From Rotaria sp. Silwood1 (taxonomy: Eukaryota > Rotifera > Eurotatoria > Philodinida > Philodinidae), in assembly GCA_905250075.1 (NCBI GenBank), contig CAJNOP010000060.1, positions 121,769-185,768 of the forward strand: a stretch of DNA of 64,000 nucleotides. Reading direction: 5' to 3'. Under the pieces are notes generated by a model that was not told the DNA's origin, searched no databases, and saw only the letters and a program-made list of their open reading frames with translations. Both the position numbers and the translations under genes were made by a program. Positions 13,214-26,908 of the stretch are shown piece by piece; the stretch's first letter is position 1; each line of letters opens with the position of its first letter.

Positions 13214-16200
13214 GATCTAAAATAAATATCAATTAAAATATTTTCTTGCTTAATCAATGCAACGACAAAGTTGAATATAAATGTCTGTATAATGTTCGGT
13301 TGAATATCAGTTACTGGTTAATAACAAACGTATGAGTGTATGCACATGTGTTCGTTCTTTTGCTTGTCATAGGTTGTCCTTCAATGTAACACACATCAAT
13401 GGTGATTCAATGATAGTCATTGTGATGCCTTCGAGTTGTAATCACATGTATAAAGACACAATGTCAATAGTTTTACGATGAATTGACATTTGAACGGCTG
13501 CTCTGTTTTTTCCGTCTCTTTCTTTTTATATTCCTAAACAGTACAATATATAATAAGATTCTCCTTTTTCTTTGCTTTACATTTTTTTTCTGTCAGTTCT
13601 CTTCTATTTTTCTATACTCATTGGTATGCTACTGAAGACTGGCAAGAAGAAAGCAAACGGTGGCAATGTAATAATTATATAATACATGGTCTTTTTCTCC
13701 CTTTTTCTTCTCGAGTAGTGATGATGATCGATTGGCGGTAGTTGTATAGCACGCGTACTGCCGCGTTTACTCCTTTCTCTTATCCTTTTCTTTTTTTTTT
13801 CTTCTACCTTGTCTCGAACTGGTTCTTCGAAGGAGGAAAAAAACGCAACAAAACGGAGTATAGGACTAGAGGCGTCTTATCACTAATCATAAGTATAATG
13901 TATCGAAATAAATCATCCGTTGTGTGAAAGCAACATAAACAATTATAAAACCAGATACAGGCTAGCAGAAGGAAACATTTATAAAATCTGTTACAGATAT
14001 TCATGTTCTTTTCTTCAACAAAAGAAAAAACTCGCTTGCAATTATGAAGAAAAAAAAACTGTTGAATATGATACGAAAAATAAAATTTTCAATGAATCAT
14101 TCATAAGAAAAAACATATATTTATAATTTTAGTTGAAAACAAAACATAGTGAAAGTTCTTTGAGAATATCTTACCAAAATTCAGGATAAATTGATAGGTT
14201 TATTCGAAGTCTTTTTATCCAAATAATAACTTTTAACAATCAGTAAATTATTACCTCGATATCGACTCAATATATTACTCAATTTCTTACCATAAAGTGT
14301 TGATGTAAATTTTATTTATAAAAAACTACTCCAAAAACTATTTTTCTAAATCTTAGAGATAACCATTTCAACGAATACGATAGACAAGACGAGATGATTG
14401 TTTTGAAAATTTCTCAAAACACTATCGAAAATATGAACTTAATCAGAGACGAGATAATTAATAGATTTCTCCATCATATAGATTGAAATAGTTTCGAAAA
14501 GATGTAGACATTGTATTCGTTATTTTGACTAAATACGAATGAAGATAAAATTAAAATAAAGAAAACATACAATCATTTTAGAACTTACAAAATATGGATT
14601 ATTTATTGAGTTTATTCCATATAGCACAGTCCTGGTCACTAGCCTCGATTTTCCCATGAACTGCAGTTTGTGTACGAGAGAGGCGGCTGAATTTTTCAGT
14701 AGATATATTCTACGATGAGCGCTGATCATCAATGTTGTTCACGCTAAAATTACTTGAGTCAAAGTCGACTCATAATAAGTAGAAGTTGTATTTCTTGTGA
14801 ATCTTATAAATCGAGAAAACAAAAGACCGTCTGACTTGATCATGACCTTATGATGCAGTAATTTATTCGAACTATTTACAATATAAATTTAATTGAAGTT
14901 TATTGAATCATTGAAGAATTATGATAATTTTACTGCAAATATCAATGTGCAAGAAAACCATGCAAAATCATTGCGAGACTTATAAGTCAATGAAAGTTAG
15001 ACGAGTTTATCTAAAAGTTTCAAAAACAAACATTATAGTCAATTGTAAGTCAAGAAAAATCTTATGCAGAGCTTCATTTTCACAGTAAATAATCAATAAT
15101 TACTGATATGGGTGAGAAGGTACTGTAAGATGTTTCAAAATACCTTTTTTTTAATGTTATCAGCAAAAATAAAAAAATATACACTTGTATTCTTTTTAAA
15201 AAGACATTTTTTATACTCGTCATTATCAATTTGACTATGATATATTTGAACGTATCGGTGAAGAACTTTATTACACATTTTGGTGTATTGTAAGCTGAAT
15301 ATGTCTTCATCCTACACAGATAGCTGAATTTTCTTGTTCAATCGAAGTTGCGAACGAGTGACATAATTTTTCCTTTTTTTTCTAAAAACATTAAAAAAGG
15401 CCTCATATAGAATCTTTCGCTGTATTTTCTCAAACATATCAATAATTATCGATTGTTTAATATAAAATAGCCTAACATACGTTCTTTCTTTACTTAAAAT
15501 ATAAACCTATTTGTTTGAGAACTAGATTTCTTGGAGTCTTGACAATGGCTCAATAATGATCAGTGCATATGATTCCTACCTATTATAACTCGATGTTGAA
15601 TCGAGCAACTGTAACAAGAATGATACCGATAATCATTACTCATCGTAGAATATTTCTACAAAAGATTTCTCTTACAATAATCGTAGCTCATGAGAAAGTC
15701 GAGACTTTCAGTCAACACTGTATATGTAAAATACAAAAAAATAATTTTTTTTGGTTTTTTTAATACTATTTTCAACTTGATAAGATAGATAACATATTTT
15801 GGAAAGAAAACTATCAAATGATATGTGAACTACGAGAATGTATTTCTTCATCAGATGTTAATAACTTTCATTAACTTACCATGATTTTTTTAAATAAAGA
15901 ACTCATTGAACCAGAAAGAAAGTAGAATCTTCGGCTATTCAACAACATAATCACGTTCGTCAAATGTTATAAACACAGAAAACTATGTAGGATGAGAGCG
16001 GTGATGAGTTCAAACTGCCTTTATACTTGGTTTGTTGTTCAACTAGAATAACAATTCACAGAAAGTAAAAATTTTTCTGCTAGGCCATAATAAGTGAATA
16101 TGCATGCTAGTGTAACTTATTTTGAATTAGAGTAAATCAAGTCGATATTCTGATGATATATATCTTGAGTGCTCCGTGTCTTTATTCTTTTTTGAACTGA

Positions 16201-17237
16201 AATTATTTTCATGCGCTATTTTTAATCATACATGAGAACATATATGTTATTGTCTTAACGTCAATAACTTTCTTCAGCAATACGAATACCTACACCCATA
16301 AACAGGCGTCTTCTTTCCATATTCTCTAAGCTGCAATATTTTGTTTTAAATTTATTATCGAATAGAGGTATGATCTAAGTATTTCATTTGATTAGATCAG
16401 TTATCAACAGAGCATCTCTTCCATTACGCTGTTATCAATGTGTCATCGGATTTCGATTGAGTATTCTGCTGACAATAGTCTCGTACAAGGATACTTAATA
16501 GGTATCCGCTCAGTTTCTATAGAGTTTTATGAGAAACTTCTCAACTAATTAGTGGATTGAATATTTACAAGCATTTCCTATTCAAGTGCTAAAAATCTAT
16601 AAAGTATCTAAAAATTCCTGTGGCATACTAGTAGCAGAATACCCTGAACTCAGTACATTTATTAGGGTGCGTATGTCTTTTCATATTATTAATTAATGTT
16701 TCAGCCAAACTAATTGGCAGATGTTTTGGTGCTGTTTTTATTTCTTGTTCGAATTTCGTTTTGCTTATTATCTCCTCCATAATCGGCGAGATATTTCTAA
16801 TTTGATTATAATTCGATGACGAAATGGGCTAGAGTAGAACTTGAATTTGATTGTCAAGTTTTCATTCCATCACTAAACGACATTTTTGTTTAGAATCTTG
16901 ATTTTCTTGTCGAAACCAACTTGTAGAATCTTCAGAATAATTACCGTTCAGTACTAGGCAGAAGGTCATTTCTGTAAAGATAGCATATTAAGGGTACCGG
17001 TGTTGGTGTAGGTCATCTCTTCAGTCCCATCCACACTGACACCTTACACCCGCACAACACACTGTCCTCTACAAGGTATCAAAAAATCAAACAAATTGGA
17101 GGTAGTCAACGGCTAATGTTATACCACAAGCGTCTAGTTTTCTCATGGATTCACTTTTAAACTAGGCACATAATACTTCTTTTTTAAGCATTTATTTGCT
17201 CATATTTGATCGAAAGCACTTCTATGAGAAAGAGTTT
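13214..17237. other. Intergenic region upstream of the innexin
   Basis: The first few hundred bases would hold the innexin promoter; I can identify no specific element. The rest is AT-rich with no convincing coding frame. A patch near 16990-17080 (ACCTTACACCCGCACAACAC region) is richer in C and may be repeat-derived. Confidence 0.35.
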
Positions 17238-18415
17238 TCAACAAAAATGATCGTACAGTTTTGCTTTTATGAAATGGTGAGCGAAAAATTGAGCCACATA
17301 TTTTTGTCCTTCCGCGAGTGCCCGCGAGAGACCAAACCAAAATGCATCAATACATTTTTCGTCTGTACGATTCTCACGGGTGCTGTCAAGTTGGTGTTCT
17401 GCGGGTTTTAGTTCGTTTAGTAGCTGGGCAAAATCGACACAGAAGCATGTTTTTCCTTCATCGTCGCCTTCAAAGAACCACAATGAAGTGTTGCAGGATT
17501 TAACAACCACTGTAAAGTAGAAGCGCAGGCGTGCCTTGCGAGCAGTTATCTGCTCCACGCAGTTTTTGTAGTACTTTTTGCAGAGATAGCCGTTCATCGG
17601 CAAACTTAGCTCATCATGATTAACAAAACTTATATTATGTATGTTGCGCGGAAACTCGAAATCGTCGAGTCGAACGAATTCAACGACATGTTATTGTGGC
17701 TTGCTGGAAAGAAAGACAGATGATTTAAGGAGGTAATAATGCTTGTCATTTTCTTCATCTTAGTACCAAGGATCACTACGATTTTGAGGATTGAATTTGA
17801 CTTGTGGAGCCATTCACGTCTTTGTTTAGGGATGTCTGTGTGGTTCTCGAAACCTTTGCATAACACTAGAATACGAGATGCTGCCGAACATTTATAGTCA
17901 ATCACTTCTACTCAGTAATGGTTCCAATAGCCACCGATGTTCTGTCGCAGAATGTCCTTAAAAACAGGATTATAGAAGAAGATGTAAAATTAATTTGCAC
18001 AATGACATGTTGTTTTGTCTTTATAACAATGTCTAACCTCATTTCTCATCATGCGAAAATGGAGAACGGCGAAACCATATCTACATGTATTCTCAAGTGC
18101 CATATTAGGGGCTGTTCAAGTAAATTTTTCACCGGGCAACATGTCCTGAATTAGTGACCAGTCGTTGACAGGTACTCCTCGTAGCTCTTGTTCCTCAGAG
18201 ACGTAGAGCGCCGTCTTAAGATGTTTCACATGAATTAGATGATCGAATGCCTTGTAATCATTCATTGTCGTTCTTTCGAGTGCTGTTTCATCCATGTCAT
18301 TTTGTGGAAAAATTCTTGGTAGCCAAATATTGTATTTAGTTGTAGTAGGATTTTGGTACCACAGAGGATGATCGATATGCTTCAGGAGACGTGTGTCAGA
18401 TGCATTTTCAGCCAT
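17238..18415 (-). pseudogene. Broken gene of higher GC content, unknown family
   Basis: A good open frame starts with an ATG at 18415 and runs about 99 codons to a TGA at 18116-18118, with motifs such as HPLWYQNPTTTKYNIWLPRI and VPVNDWSLIQDMLPGEKF. Beyond that TGA the same frame continues with APNMALENTCRYGFAVLHF to a GTTAGA donor-like site. After a putative acceptor (...TTTTTAAG) it resumes with DILRQNIGGYWNHY, where another TGA (17912-17914) interrupts it. A further coding-like stretch continues in a shifted frame (APQVKFNPQNRSDPWY) and ends with the cysteine-containing reading frame 17603-17238. Base composition is clearly less AT-rich than the flanks, which suggests former coding sequence or a transferred segment. 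I do not recognise the family; a small secreted-enzyme-like layout is only a guess. The breaks make a pseudogene the simplest reading. Confidence 0.5.
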
Positions 18416-19587
18416 GACTCAAAGTCACTTGCACTGCTATCTGAGAGGAATAGAGAGAAGTGAGCTAGCTATACACATAGATCTTTTCCTGGTCTGTTCT
18501 CTTTGCAGTAAGGTAGAAAAAAATACAAAAAATCAAAAATTTACCCTCTTTTCTGCATCCAGCCTATGACGAGTGTCGTAAGCAAGAAAAGCAAAAAAAG
18601 GAGGAAAGAAGAATGTAGGACAAAAAAGATACCCATTTTTCCTCTCACATAACAAATTGAACTTCATTATTCAATATGACTCACCAAAATAACCTTTAAT
18701 CGGAAAGGAAAAAACTTCATTCCCGCCATAAAGAAGGCTACAATCTTTGTGTCTTGCACAACATCGATTGCGTCGAAGGGAGAGAGAAAGAAAAAGAGAA
18801 CAATAATATGAGACTATCTGAATCAATAGTGTAAAGTTTTTCAGACCTATGACCCATTTGAATAATAAAATCTGGCATGTATTTCGTATTCATTGTCTAA
18901 ATTAAAGAAAGATCAAAAGCCGACTAAACAGTTGTACAAAAAGAGTTGTATCAACTAGTTGAAAAAAGTTGACCTCATCGTTTTTCTTGAACTTGGTTAT
19001 TTATTGTTACGTTTGGAAGCGCTTACATAGGGATACGGGAAAGAAGAAATTTAGAATCACAGCAAGAAAGAGCCCACAGCAGCATCAATACAACTGCATA
19101 GATATGACAATAGTCTACAATATGACACTTTCAACAACAAGGACCAGAAAAAGAAGAAAAGGTAAGGGACGAATGAGAGAGAAACAAAAATAGAATACAA
19201 AAAAACAGCCATCAAAAAAATACGAAAAAGCAGGAGAGGAATGAAAAGAGAAGGAAAGGAAAGCAGATGATCAAAAAGAGGCGCATCGATAGACATGGAA
19301 GCATTTCGTCAACAAAATCAATTCACTTAAAAAGTAGAATCTCATGTTTCTCTTCCAATCTTTCTACTCTTCTTATTCGAAGGAAATGGCTACAGTTATT
19401 TCCTTTACATTTATTGAAATGATTCCAGAAAAACACATCGATGTTGAAAAGAAACCGCCTTAGATCGGCCTTATGCATTTGTTGCAGTTTTTTCGATAGA
19501 TCTTTTAGTGTAAAAATCAAATAGATCTTCACTCGTCACAAAGAATGAATTCCGACCTGATACAAAGGTACACCGATTTACTAGCCT
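18416..19587. other. Intergenic, purine-rich stretch
   Basis: AT-rich and locally purine-rich (AAAGAAAAAGAG-type) sequence. Open frames here have low-complexity composition. No gene or repeat structure was recognised. Confidence 0.4.
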
Positions 19588-20091
19588 TATTGCAAGGGGG
19601 AAACAGCAGACTTCAAGACTTCAGCACTTCAAAAGACTTCAACAGACTTCAATCATAGTGACTTCAAATTTCCACAAGACTTCTAAAAACTTCTAAAGAC
19701 TTCACAAGACTTCATATGACTCCAAAAGACTTCATTTGACTTCAAAAAATTTCATTAGACTTCACGAGACTTCATGAGACTTCAGAGACTTCAGAGACTT
19801 CATATGACTCCAGAGGCTTTACGAGACTTTGGAGACTTCAGGAGATTTCAAAGACTTCAAGAAACTTCTAAGACTTCATGAGACTTCAAGGCTCAAGTCT
19901 CTGCTGGTTCCTCTTTAGCTTAAAGACCCCAAAAAGACTTCATTGGACTTCATCAGACTTCACCAGACTTCATATGACTTCAAAGACTTCACAAGACTTT
20001 CAGAGATTTCAGGAGACTTCGAGAGACTTTTAAGACTTTATGAGACTACAAGACCGAAGTCTCTGCTGTTTCCCCCTTGCGACTATTGCAA
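19588..20091. mobile_element. Short element made of GACTTCA-type repeats with inverted ends
   Basis: The interior, about 19608-20065, is a long degenerate array of GACTTCA/AGACTTCA units spaced by a few bases. Its ends are inverted copies: GCAAGGGGGAAACAGCAGA at the left (19592-19610) and the complement TCTGCTGTTTCCCCCTTGC at the right (20062-20080). The word TATTGCAA occurs directly outside on both sides (19588-19595 and 20084-20091), a candidate 8-bp target duplication, although then the left repeat lacks a few bases that the right one has. A diverged inner copy of the end (AAGTCTCTGCTGGTTCC) occurs near 19899. No coding capacity is seen. Confidence 0.65.
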
Positions 20092-22173
20092 TATGCTTTC
20101 TTAATATTAGTTTCTTATTTCAAAAAAAATGTTTATTTATTGGTCTATTTACTTATTCAAAGATCATATATTACAATTATGTTATGCTATGTCAACTTAC
20201 TGATTTGTATAACTGTTTCTAATATTTATATCATGTTTATATATTATGCTAGATTTTTTATTTGTTTAGCTGTTTTTTTATAAATATTCTATTCGAAGCG
20301 TGATAATTATAATATAAGTAATTTATATTATCATGATTAAATTTATCTCATTCAAATATTTGATATGAGCACGTCTACAGAATTGTTTGTTCGCCATGTT
20401 CTGTCTACAATAATGCGAAGTCGTGGATAGTTGCGCACTGTCTCATTTTGATAAGCACAATTTGTTGTACAAAAATCGCAAACACATTCGATTCTAGACT
20501 ATGAAGTTCTATACGCAGTAAAGCACATAAATGGTGACAAAAAAACGTTTCAGATGGGTAAGCTCATGCCCTAACAATTGAATTCATTACTGATCAGTGA
20601 GGTATGGATCAATTCAACATCATCGCATATTTAAATTTGAATGATTTACTACATTTGATATTGTACATTCCTAAAAATGACGCACGTATATGATATTAAT
20701 TAGTACATTTTCAAATAACACGTTCTTATTCGAAATTAAGTATATCATTCTATCAAAATGCCATCCTGATGAACGATAAATTCAATGTTCTACATTTCAC
20801 TTTTTATTATTTTTCCAAACCAAGTCCCTTTCTTATTAGAATAAAAAATAATTTCCTTTTTTGTTTTTATGCTTGTAAATATTTTTATTTTATCTTGTCA
20901 ATTTTTCAATTTATTTTGTCTGATAAAACATGTAGTTGATCACTTCATTGTTAATCAGATACATCTTCATTGTTCTTGCATCCATCAAGACAATATCGTA
21001 GGTCCTTTGGAGAAAAATCTACATGTTTCGATATAACCTTGTTTGACATTTGAGAACCCAGTGAACAAAGTTGAAGAAACATGATGCAATCTTACGAAAA
21101 AGTGAAAGAAGAATTACACTTTAATATTCATTCATGTTCTACAGGTAACGTGTTTCATTTGATAGTACACTTCATAAGAAATATGACGATATAAAAATAA
21201 ATAGGAGAACAAGAGGAAAGGCTTTTATTCACGGATGTAACCGAAAAAAAAAAAAGATAACTCGTAGAATAAAAATAGAGAGCCTCGCCCCACAATCCAA
21301 CTATGTTTTACATATATGAAGGAAAAAATCGAAACTCGTCTCTTTCTAAAATCATTCAATGTATTAAATTTGGAAGTTTTAGATGGAAAGTAAAAATTCT
21401 GCCCATTTATTTACTCACTTATTCATTTTTCCTTTAAAAACTTACAACATAGAAAAAAGTTAAAATTACTAAAAAAAAAATGCTTTATCAGCTATGTTTT
21501 AGCTAAGTTCTTAATTGTCTTTATTATTATTCAGTTTTTATTTTGCTTTATTTACTTCTAATTATTGATTACTTAAATTTAAAAGATCAAAATCAAAATA
21601 AAATAATAAAATATATTTATTTATTATCAATTATTTGTTCGCGTGCATTATCTCAGTTTACTAATCAATGCTAATTCACTCTTATTTGTTAACTTCATCG
21701 TCAAGTTATTCAATTCTTACTATTTACCTGAAAGAAATAATACCACATCCTTCTTCATTATCATTTAGACAATATGCGTATGCGAAATATATTAGAGTTC
21801 TCCTCGTAATCTAAGCTGAATTCAGTTTCGTTTTAGATCGCAAAACATGTCCATTGTGTCACAAGAAATATAATCTGATTTTTCTAGGCTCGATTTAAAG
21901 ACTGAATCAATGAGCTAGATTCAAAGATTATTGACTTATTATTTAAGAAACAAAGCCTATGTAGTAAATGAATATTCTATTCAAAGAACTTGAAAATATT
22001 ATCCAAACATAGTCTCCATATAAAACAATCTACTGAAACACTTAATATTTTTGTCGACAAATGAAAATAAGATATCTCAAATTTCATTTCCATAAAATGA
22101 AGATTTGTAATGAAAACAAGACAAAAAAAAAGAAAAGTAAAGTAAAGTAAATCACTGCATTTTATCTGATTAA
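20092..22173. other. Intergenic AT-rich stretch
   Basis: No gene recognised. Open frames such as those near 20.1 kb are short and have random AT-rich composition. I see no repeat structure. Confidence 0.4.
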
Positions 22174-24574
22174 TTATTGTAATACAGAAGATTTCCGTAA
22201 TTGAGACAGAAAATTTTGTCGTTGTTCCTTGCCATTGATACCAATCGATTTTCGTTTTGTTGATGAAGATGAATTTCGTCTTGTCCATCCAATCATCATT
22301 GGTTTTGATGAAGATACCAATATGTCTTCTTTCTGATGAGATTCTTTATAAATCGATGATGCAAGTAGAGGAGTTGATGATTCTTCTTGAACAACGGTTG
22401 CTGATGGTGGAGGAGAACATGTGCATTGACTACTATCACTTGTACTCGTTGTTGTTACTCCTCGAGATAGAAATAATGATCGAGAAAAAGTAGCATAAGG
22501 TACAGAACAGGCACTAGGTCGATGATATAATTGATGCTGACGATGGCATACTATTGAAGGATGATGATGATAATGATGATGATGACGGGTCATTGTCAAG
22601 AAACATTCAGGTATACATTCATATTGATGATTTTGTGAATTATCAACAGCACCGGCATTACTTAATTTTGATGGAGAATCAGCATTGTTAGTTGAATTTA
22701 CAATATGATGAGAAGAAATGGCTGATGGAAGAGGTGCTTCTGTCATGGGGATTAGCTGATGAGAATAGTAATCATCACAACAATTGAATGTATTTGGCGT
22801 ACACTAAAAAAAAAATCATAAATATTTTAAATTAATCTTTTCTTTTATGATACGATCGAATCATTTTCATAAAAACTTTTTTTTTATCATTTACATATAG
22901 ACAGTCATGAACATCCAACAAAAGCCTCAAGATCGAAAGATAAATTAATTTCTATTGTTGGTGAGTCAAAATTTTTTTGCATGTAGAGTCGACATGTTTC
23001 ATGTGAGTTATTAAGTAACGATAGTTCTCTCAATAGTGTAGGCATTATATTTTTCTTGAACTCTCTCGAGTCAGGCCAATCTTATGTACACATTAATCGG
23101 ATAATCTCTATCCCTATTTGATGATGACTGTCCATGTATAGTATATTAATATACATGATAATGGTATTTTTATTTCAAAAATAGTTAAAAATTTATTTGA
23201 ATAGAGTTGATTTGAATCATCTCTGGAAGTCTTGATGAAAATAGAAATTTTTTTCATAAACAAATCTACTACATTGTAATCTATCTTCAAAGTTTCAACT
23301 AAAACGAATATCACTTATGTTGGATATTGAATGTTTAAAAAAAGTCAATTATTAGATATATATATGCTTGTTTTCCAACACTCAATAGCCTGACAAAGGA
23401 AAACATGAACATCATCTGAAACTTGAAAATATTTTTTGAATGATAATAAAATCTATATAAGGAAACATTTTCGCAAAGTTATTTTTTCCACAAATCTTGA
23501 ATTAATCCTCATATGTTATTAAAACTCCATGGATTCGAATCCTACTGGACTTATTTCCAGTCTCATCATGATCTATTTCCAATGGTAATATAGAGTCGTA
23601 GCTTTGAAAACAATACTCATTATATAAAACAACATATTTTTTCAATTATATCTTCAACATCGATCATTAATGATAAACTCGAGCTAAATTTTCCATTGTT
23701 TAAATAATGTAAAAGCAAATAAAATCTTTCTAAAGTTAACCTTGTATTAAGAGAATAAATAATAAACGAAAGAAATTCAATAACCAAGCTCGTTTTTCTT
23801 TCTTTTACATGATTTATTCATCTGAGAGACGTAAGTAATGAAAGGAACAAACGTGTGTGAAAAACATTGATATTTAATAGAGAAAATTTTCCAGATGTTA
23901 TGTATTTGATCATTTAAATATCGTTGACAAGTGCTTTTCTCACATGTCTATTATCAATATCCGCAATAGATTTATTCACATTGATAAAAAAAAAAGAAAA
24001 CTGTGTAAAGTGTTTCACACCTGTTTGCATTTATACCATTTTCTAAAGTGTTTTCTTTTTGTTTCTCTGAGTAACATTGAATATTAAATTATTTTGAGAT
24101 AAAAAGGAAAAAGATCTTACTTTATAATGTCCACTTGCTCTTGTACTTGTATCAGACTGATGATGATGATTTCTTGATGATAATGAACCAGTTACAACAT
24201 AATTTTTATATTGTTTTTCTTCTTTTTTTAATTTTCTACATAAAAATAAAAGAAAAATATTTCATTAATATTAAATATCTTATTTGTTTTTCATACTTAA
24301 GACAAATAAAAATAAATATAGCAATAATAATACAAGAAATAACACTAATTATAGCCAAAATAAGAAGAAAAAGATTTAACCAATTAATTTGTTCTTCATG
24401 TGTTTGAAGAATATTTGAAGAAGTATTAAGAATATTTAATGATGGTTTTATACATTGACCATTTAATATTTCAACTGTTTGAAATTGTTCAAATAAAGGT
24501 CCCGGTGGTTTAGGTGGAGGACGAATTGTAAATAAAGGTGGAGGAGGAAGACGACGTAAACCATCGTTCGTCAT
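22174..24574 (-). CDS. Single-pass membrane protein with proline-rich N-terminus
   Basis: Exons 24574-24297, 24235-24121 and 22803-22174 join in phase to 1023 nt, 340 residues. The introns are GT-AG, 61 bp and 1317 bp. The N-terminal part is proline-rich (PPPP at 10-13, then RPPPKPPGP) and is followed by one cysteine (C41) and one strong membrane span at about 66-92. A basic stop-transfer run (KKLKKEEK) follows. The cytoplasmic tail of about 240 residues is rich in Ser, Thr and His, with HHHHYHHH and several short cysteine pairs. No signal peptide precedes the proline-rich part, so the protein would be an N-out/C-in signal-anchor type, or an upstream coding exon is missing. An AG preceded by a pyrimidine run abuts the ATG (24575-24576). 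The layout recalls small adaptor or anchor proteins, but I do not recognise the family. Confidence 0.75.
22804..24120 (-). other. Long intron (1317 bp) of the proline-rich membrane-protein gene
   Basis: This interrupts the reading frame at phase 0 between ...GHYK and CTPNTF.... Unlike the usual 50-86 bp introns of this window it is over 1.3 kb. I found no transposon ends or coding frame inside it. Confidence 0.6.
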
Positions 24575-25161
24575 CTAAAAAGCAGAAATTTCAACTGACA
24601 GTTGACCGTCAATATACGAAGGAAGCATAGTCACAACCGGATGAACAAGATAATTATATATTTCCGATCATACAGTATCGAACATGTTTTAAATCAACAA
24701 GAAATAAATGTCATTTATGTTTTAGTATTAAAAAAATCTTACCGAACCGGTAACGCATCGCTTCTTTTTTTTTCTCTTTTGCCTTGACAAAAACTTATGA
24801 TTAAAAAATTTAGTTAATTAAAAATTTTGTCATTTATTAAAAGAATAAATATTGTCCTTGATTAAACCCAACTCATATACATTTATTCACCCAGTAGGCA
24901 GATGTGATTAGATCGAAGCTCTCATTTTTTTTTCTTCTTTGCTATTCAAGCAGAAGAAAAAGAATATTCTCTCATTATTACGTATGAATGCAAGAAAAAA
25001 ACGAGAAAGAAAGAAAAGCTATTGAATGACATAAACACTGGCTGTTATCTTTTTGGCACAAGTTTATGTCGATGAAAACTTCTTGTCATCACATATGCTA
25101 GATGATAGGCTATGCTTCGATGAATGTTATGTAAAAAAAGAAAGAACAACGATGCACATAC

Positions 25162-25181
25162 ATATATATATATATATATAT
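25162..25181. repeat. (AT)n microsatellite
   Basis: Uninterrupted AT dinucleotide run of about ten units. Confidence 0.9.
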
Positions 25182-26887
25182 GTATGATTGATTTCTTCCT
25201 ATTCAATTAAGAAAAAAGAAAAAATTAAATTCATGAGAATAAATTGAACGCATAAAAAAAAAGAAAAGAATTGGCGTTTCGAATATTTATATGTATGTTT
25301 TGCCTCAAGGTTATTTTTTTCATTTCATTCAATTATAGAATTCAACTATGATTTATCATTATATTACTTAGTATTAACATCCATCCTGTTATTAAATCCT
25401 AATGATATAAACCAAACCTTCCATTAACAACAATAACATCAAAATGAATCAAGGTTAATAAAAAACAGGAAAAATATTTAATATGATATCAAAAATAAAC
25501 ACTCCTTCATTTGGATTTCTAAGCTAAGCTAGTTCAACGTACAAACGTGACAAATAATCTTTCTCCTCTAGTAGAGTCTGATTTGCTAAGACAATGGTCG
25601 ATGCTTAAAGGCACATTCATTCTCTTTTTACTCATATCCATCTAATCCTGTTTGTTATTCGATCCACATACTTCATACTAATGTCTGGACGTACATCGAA
25701 AAGAGAGTGAACTCATCAGAATGATGTAACTATCTAATTAAATAAAATGAACTCTGCATCTCACCTTATGTCATTATTTTGACAAAAACTATTCGTTATC
25801 ATTTTGCCTTACATACATGCAAAATATCAATGTGTAAAGATTTTAATCTTTGTCATGCACGGTCAATCGAGTGCTATAGCTTATCGATTTTTTTTACGTA
25901 TTCATAAAGTCAGCTAATAACTTCACTTAGTGTCTCATATGTTCTTCAAAATATTTATATGACTTAAGATATTTTTCTTCTTGTCTTTTCATTCAGCAAC
26001 ATCTGAATGATGTAATGAACAAAAGACGATAAAAGAAAAATCATTTATATGCACAAAAGTCGAAGAGAAGAGATAAACGTTTAATTGCAATGACGACAAT
26101 GTTATATATATATATCGCTGTAGGGAAGTTAATCAACATCTGTTATATATTCAATGTCGATAAATAAAAACAAGTGTTACGTTTCTATTTCTAACGAAAA
26201 AAAAACATTGTATATAACGCCTTAAAGCAATGAACATCATGTTTATGAACACTTATATAGTATTGTTTCCATTTCTACAAGTGCCTTGAGGATCTAAACA
26301 GGTGGAATAATAATATAATAAGAGACCTTATCATTCATGTTTACCTTGAATAAATAAATGCTTTTCACATTTTAATACTGTGAAAATTCTCGATTTTTTT
26401 TTGTCTCTTGAAAATAATTAACACTTATTATATCTAAAATGAGAAATGAAATAAAATATTTTTTTTGATTAAAACTCACCCAACCGTTGTTTATGATTAT
26501 TCTGATTTATAAAGTGACACAATGTTGAAAATCATTGAAGCACATATACATTCTCTTTCACTATCAATAATCTTTTCTTTCTGTCTCTTTTGACACTAAA
26601 TAATTCCACCGTCGCTACTCATTATCCGCACATCACGTTCGCTTCATTGGATTTTTACTCTTCGTATAATGATTATGCAAAAGGAAGAAAAAAAATACCG
26701 AAAGAAAAAACGCTCAAATAATCTGGCGCGCGTGTGCACATTGTTGATTTACTATTGAAGATGATGAAAGAGCCTTGTTAGCCTTGGCCAGATCATCTGT
26801 TTCCTTCAATAGAACAGATCTATTGAGGTAAAAAAAAGGAAAATGATTTCCGGAATAGTGACTCAATGACGTTCTACTATAGCATAT

Positions 26888-26908
26888 ATTTATATATATA
26901 TATATATA
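26888..26908. repeat. (TA)n microsatellite
   Basis: TA dinucleotide run of about ten units. Confidence 0.85.

Noticed and set aside
20040-20283. Overlapping plus-strand open frames rich in Leu, Ile and Tyr
   Set aside because: Hydrophobic composition is what random AT-rich DNA gives; the first frame starts inside the GACTTCA element.
23521-23560. GGATTCGAATCC resembling a tRNA T-arm
   Set aside because: The stem is a short palindrome and no matching acceptor, D or anticodon arms were found around it.
24236-24296. Extension of the proline-rich membrane protein past its span into the adjacent open frame
   Set aside because: A GTATGA donor and a TATGTAG acceptor define a 61-bp intron; splicing restores a long in-frame cytoplasmic tail.
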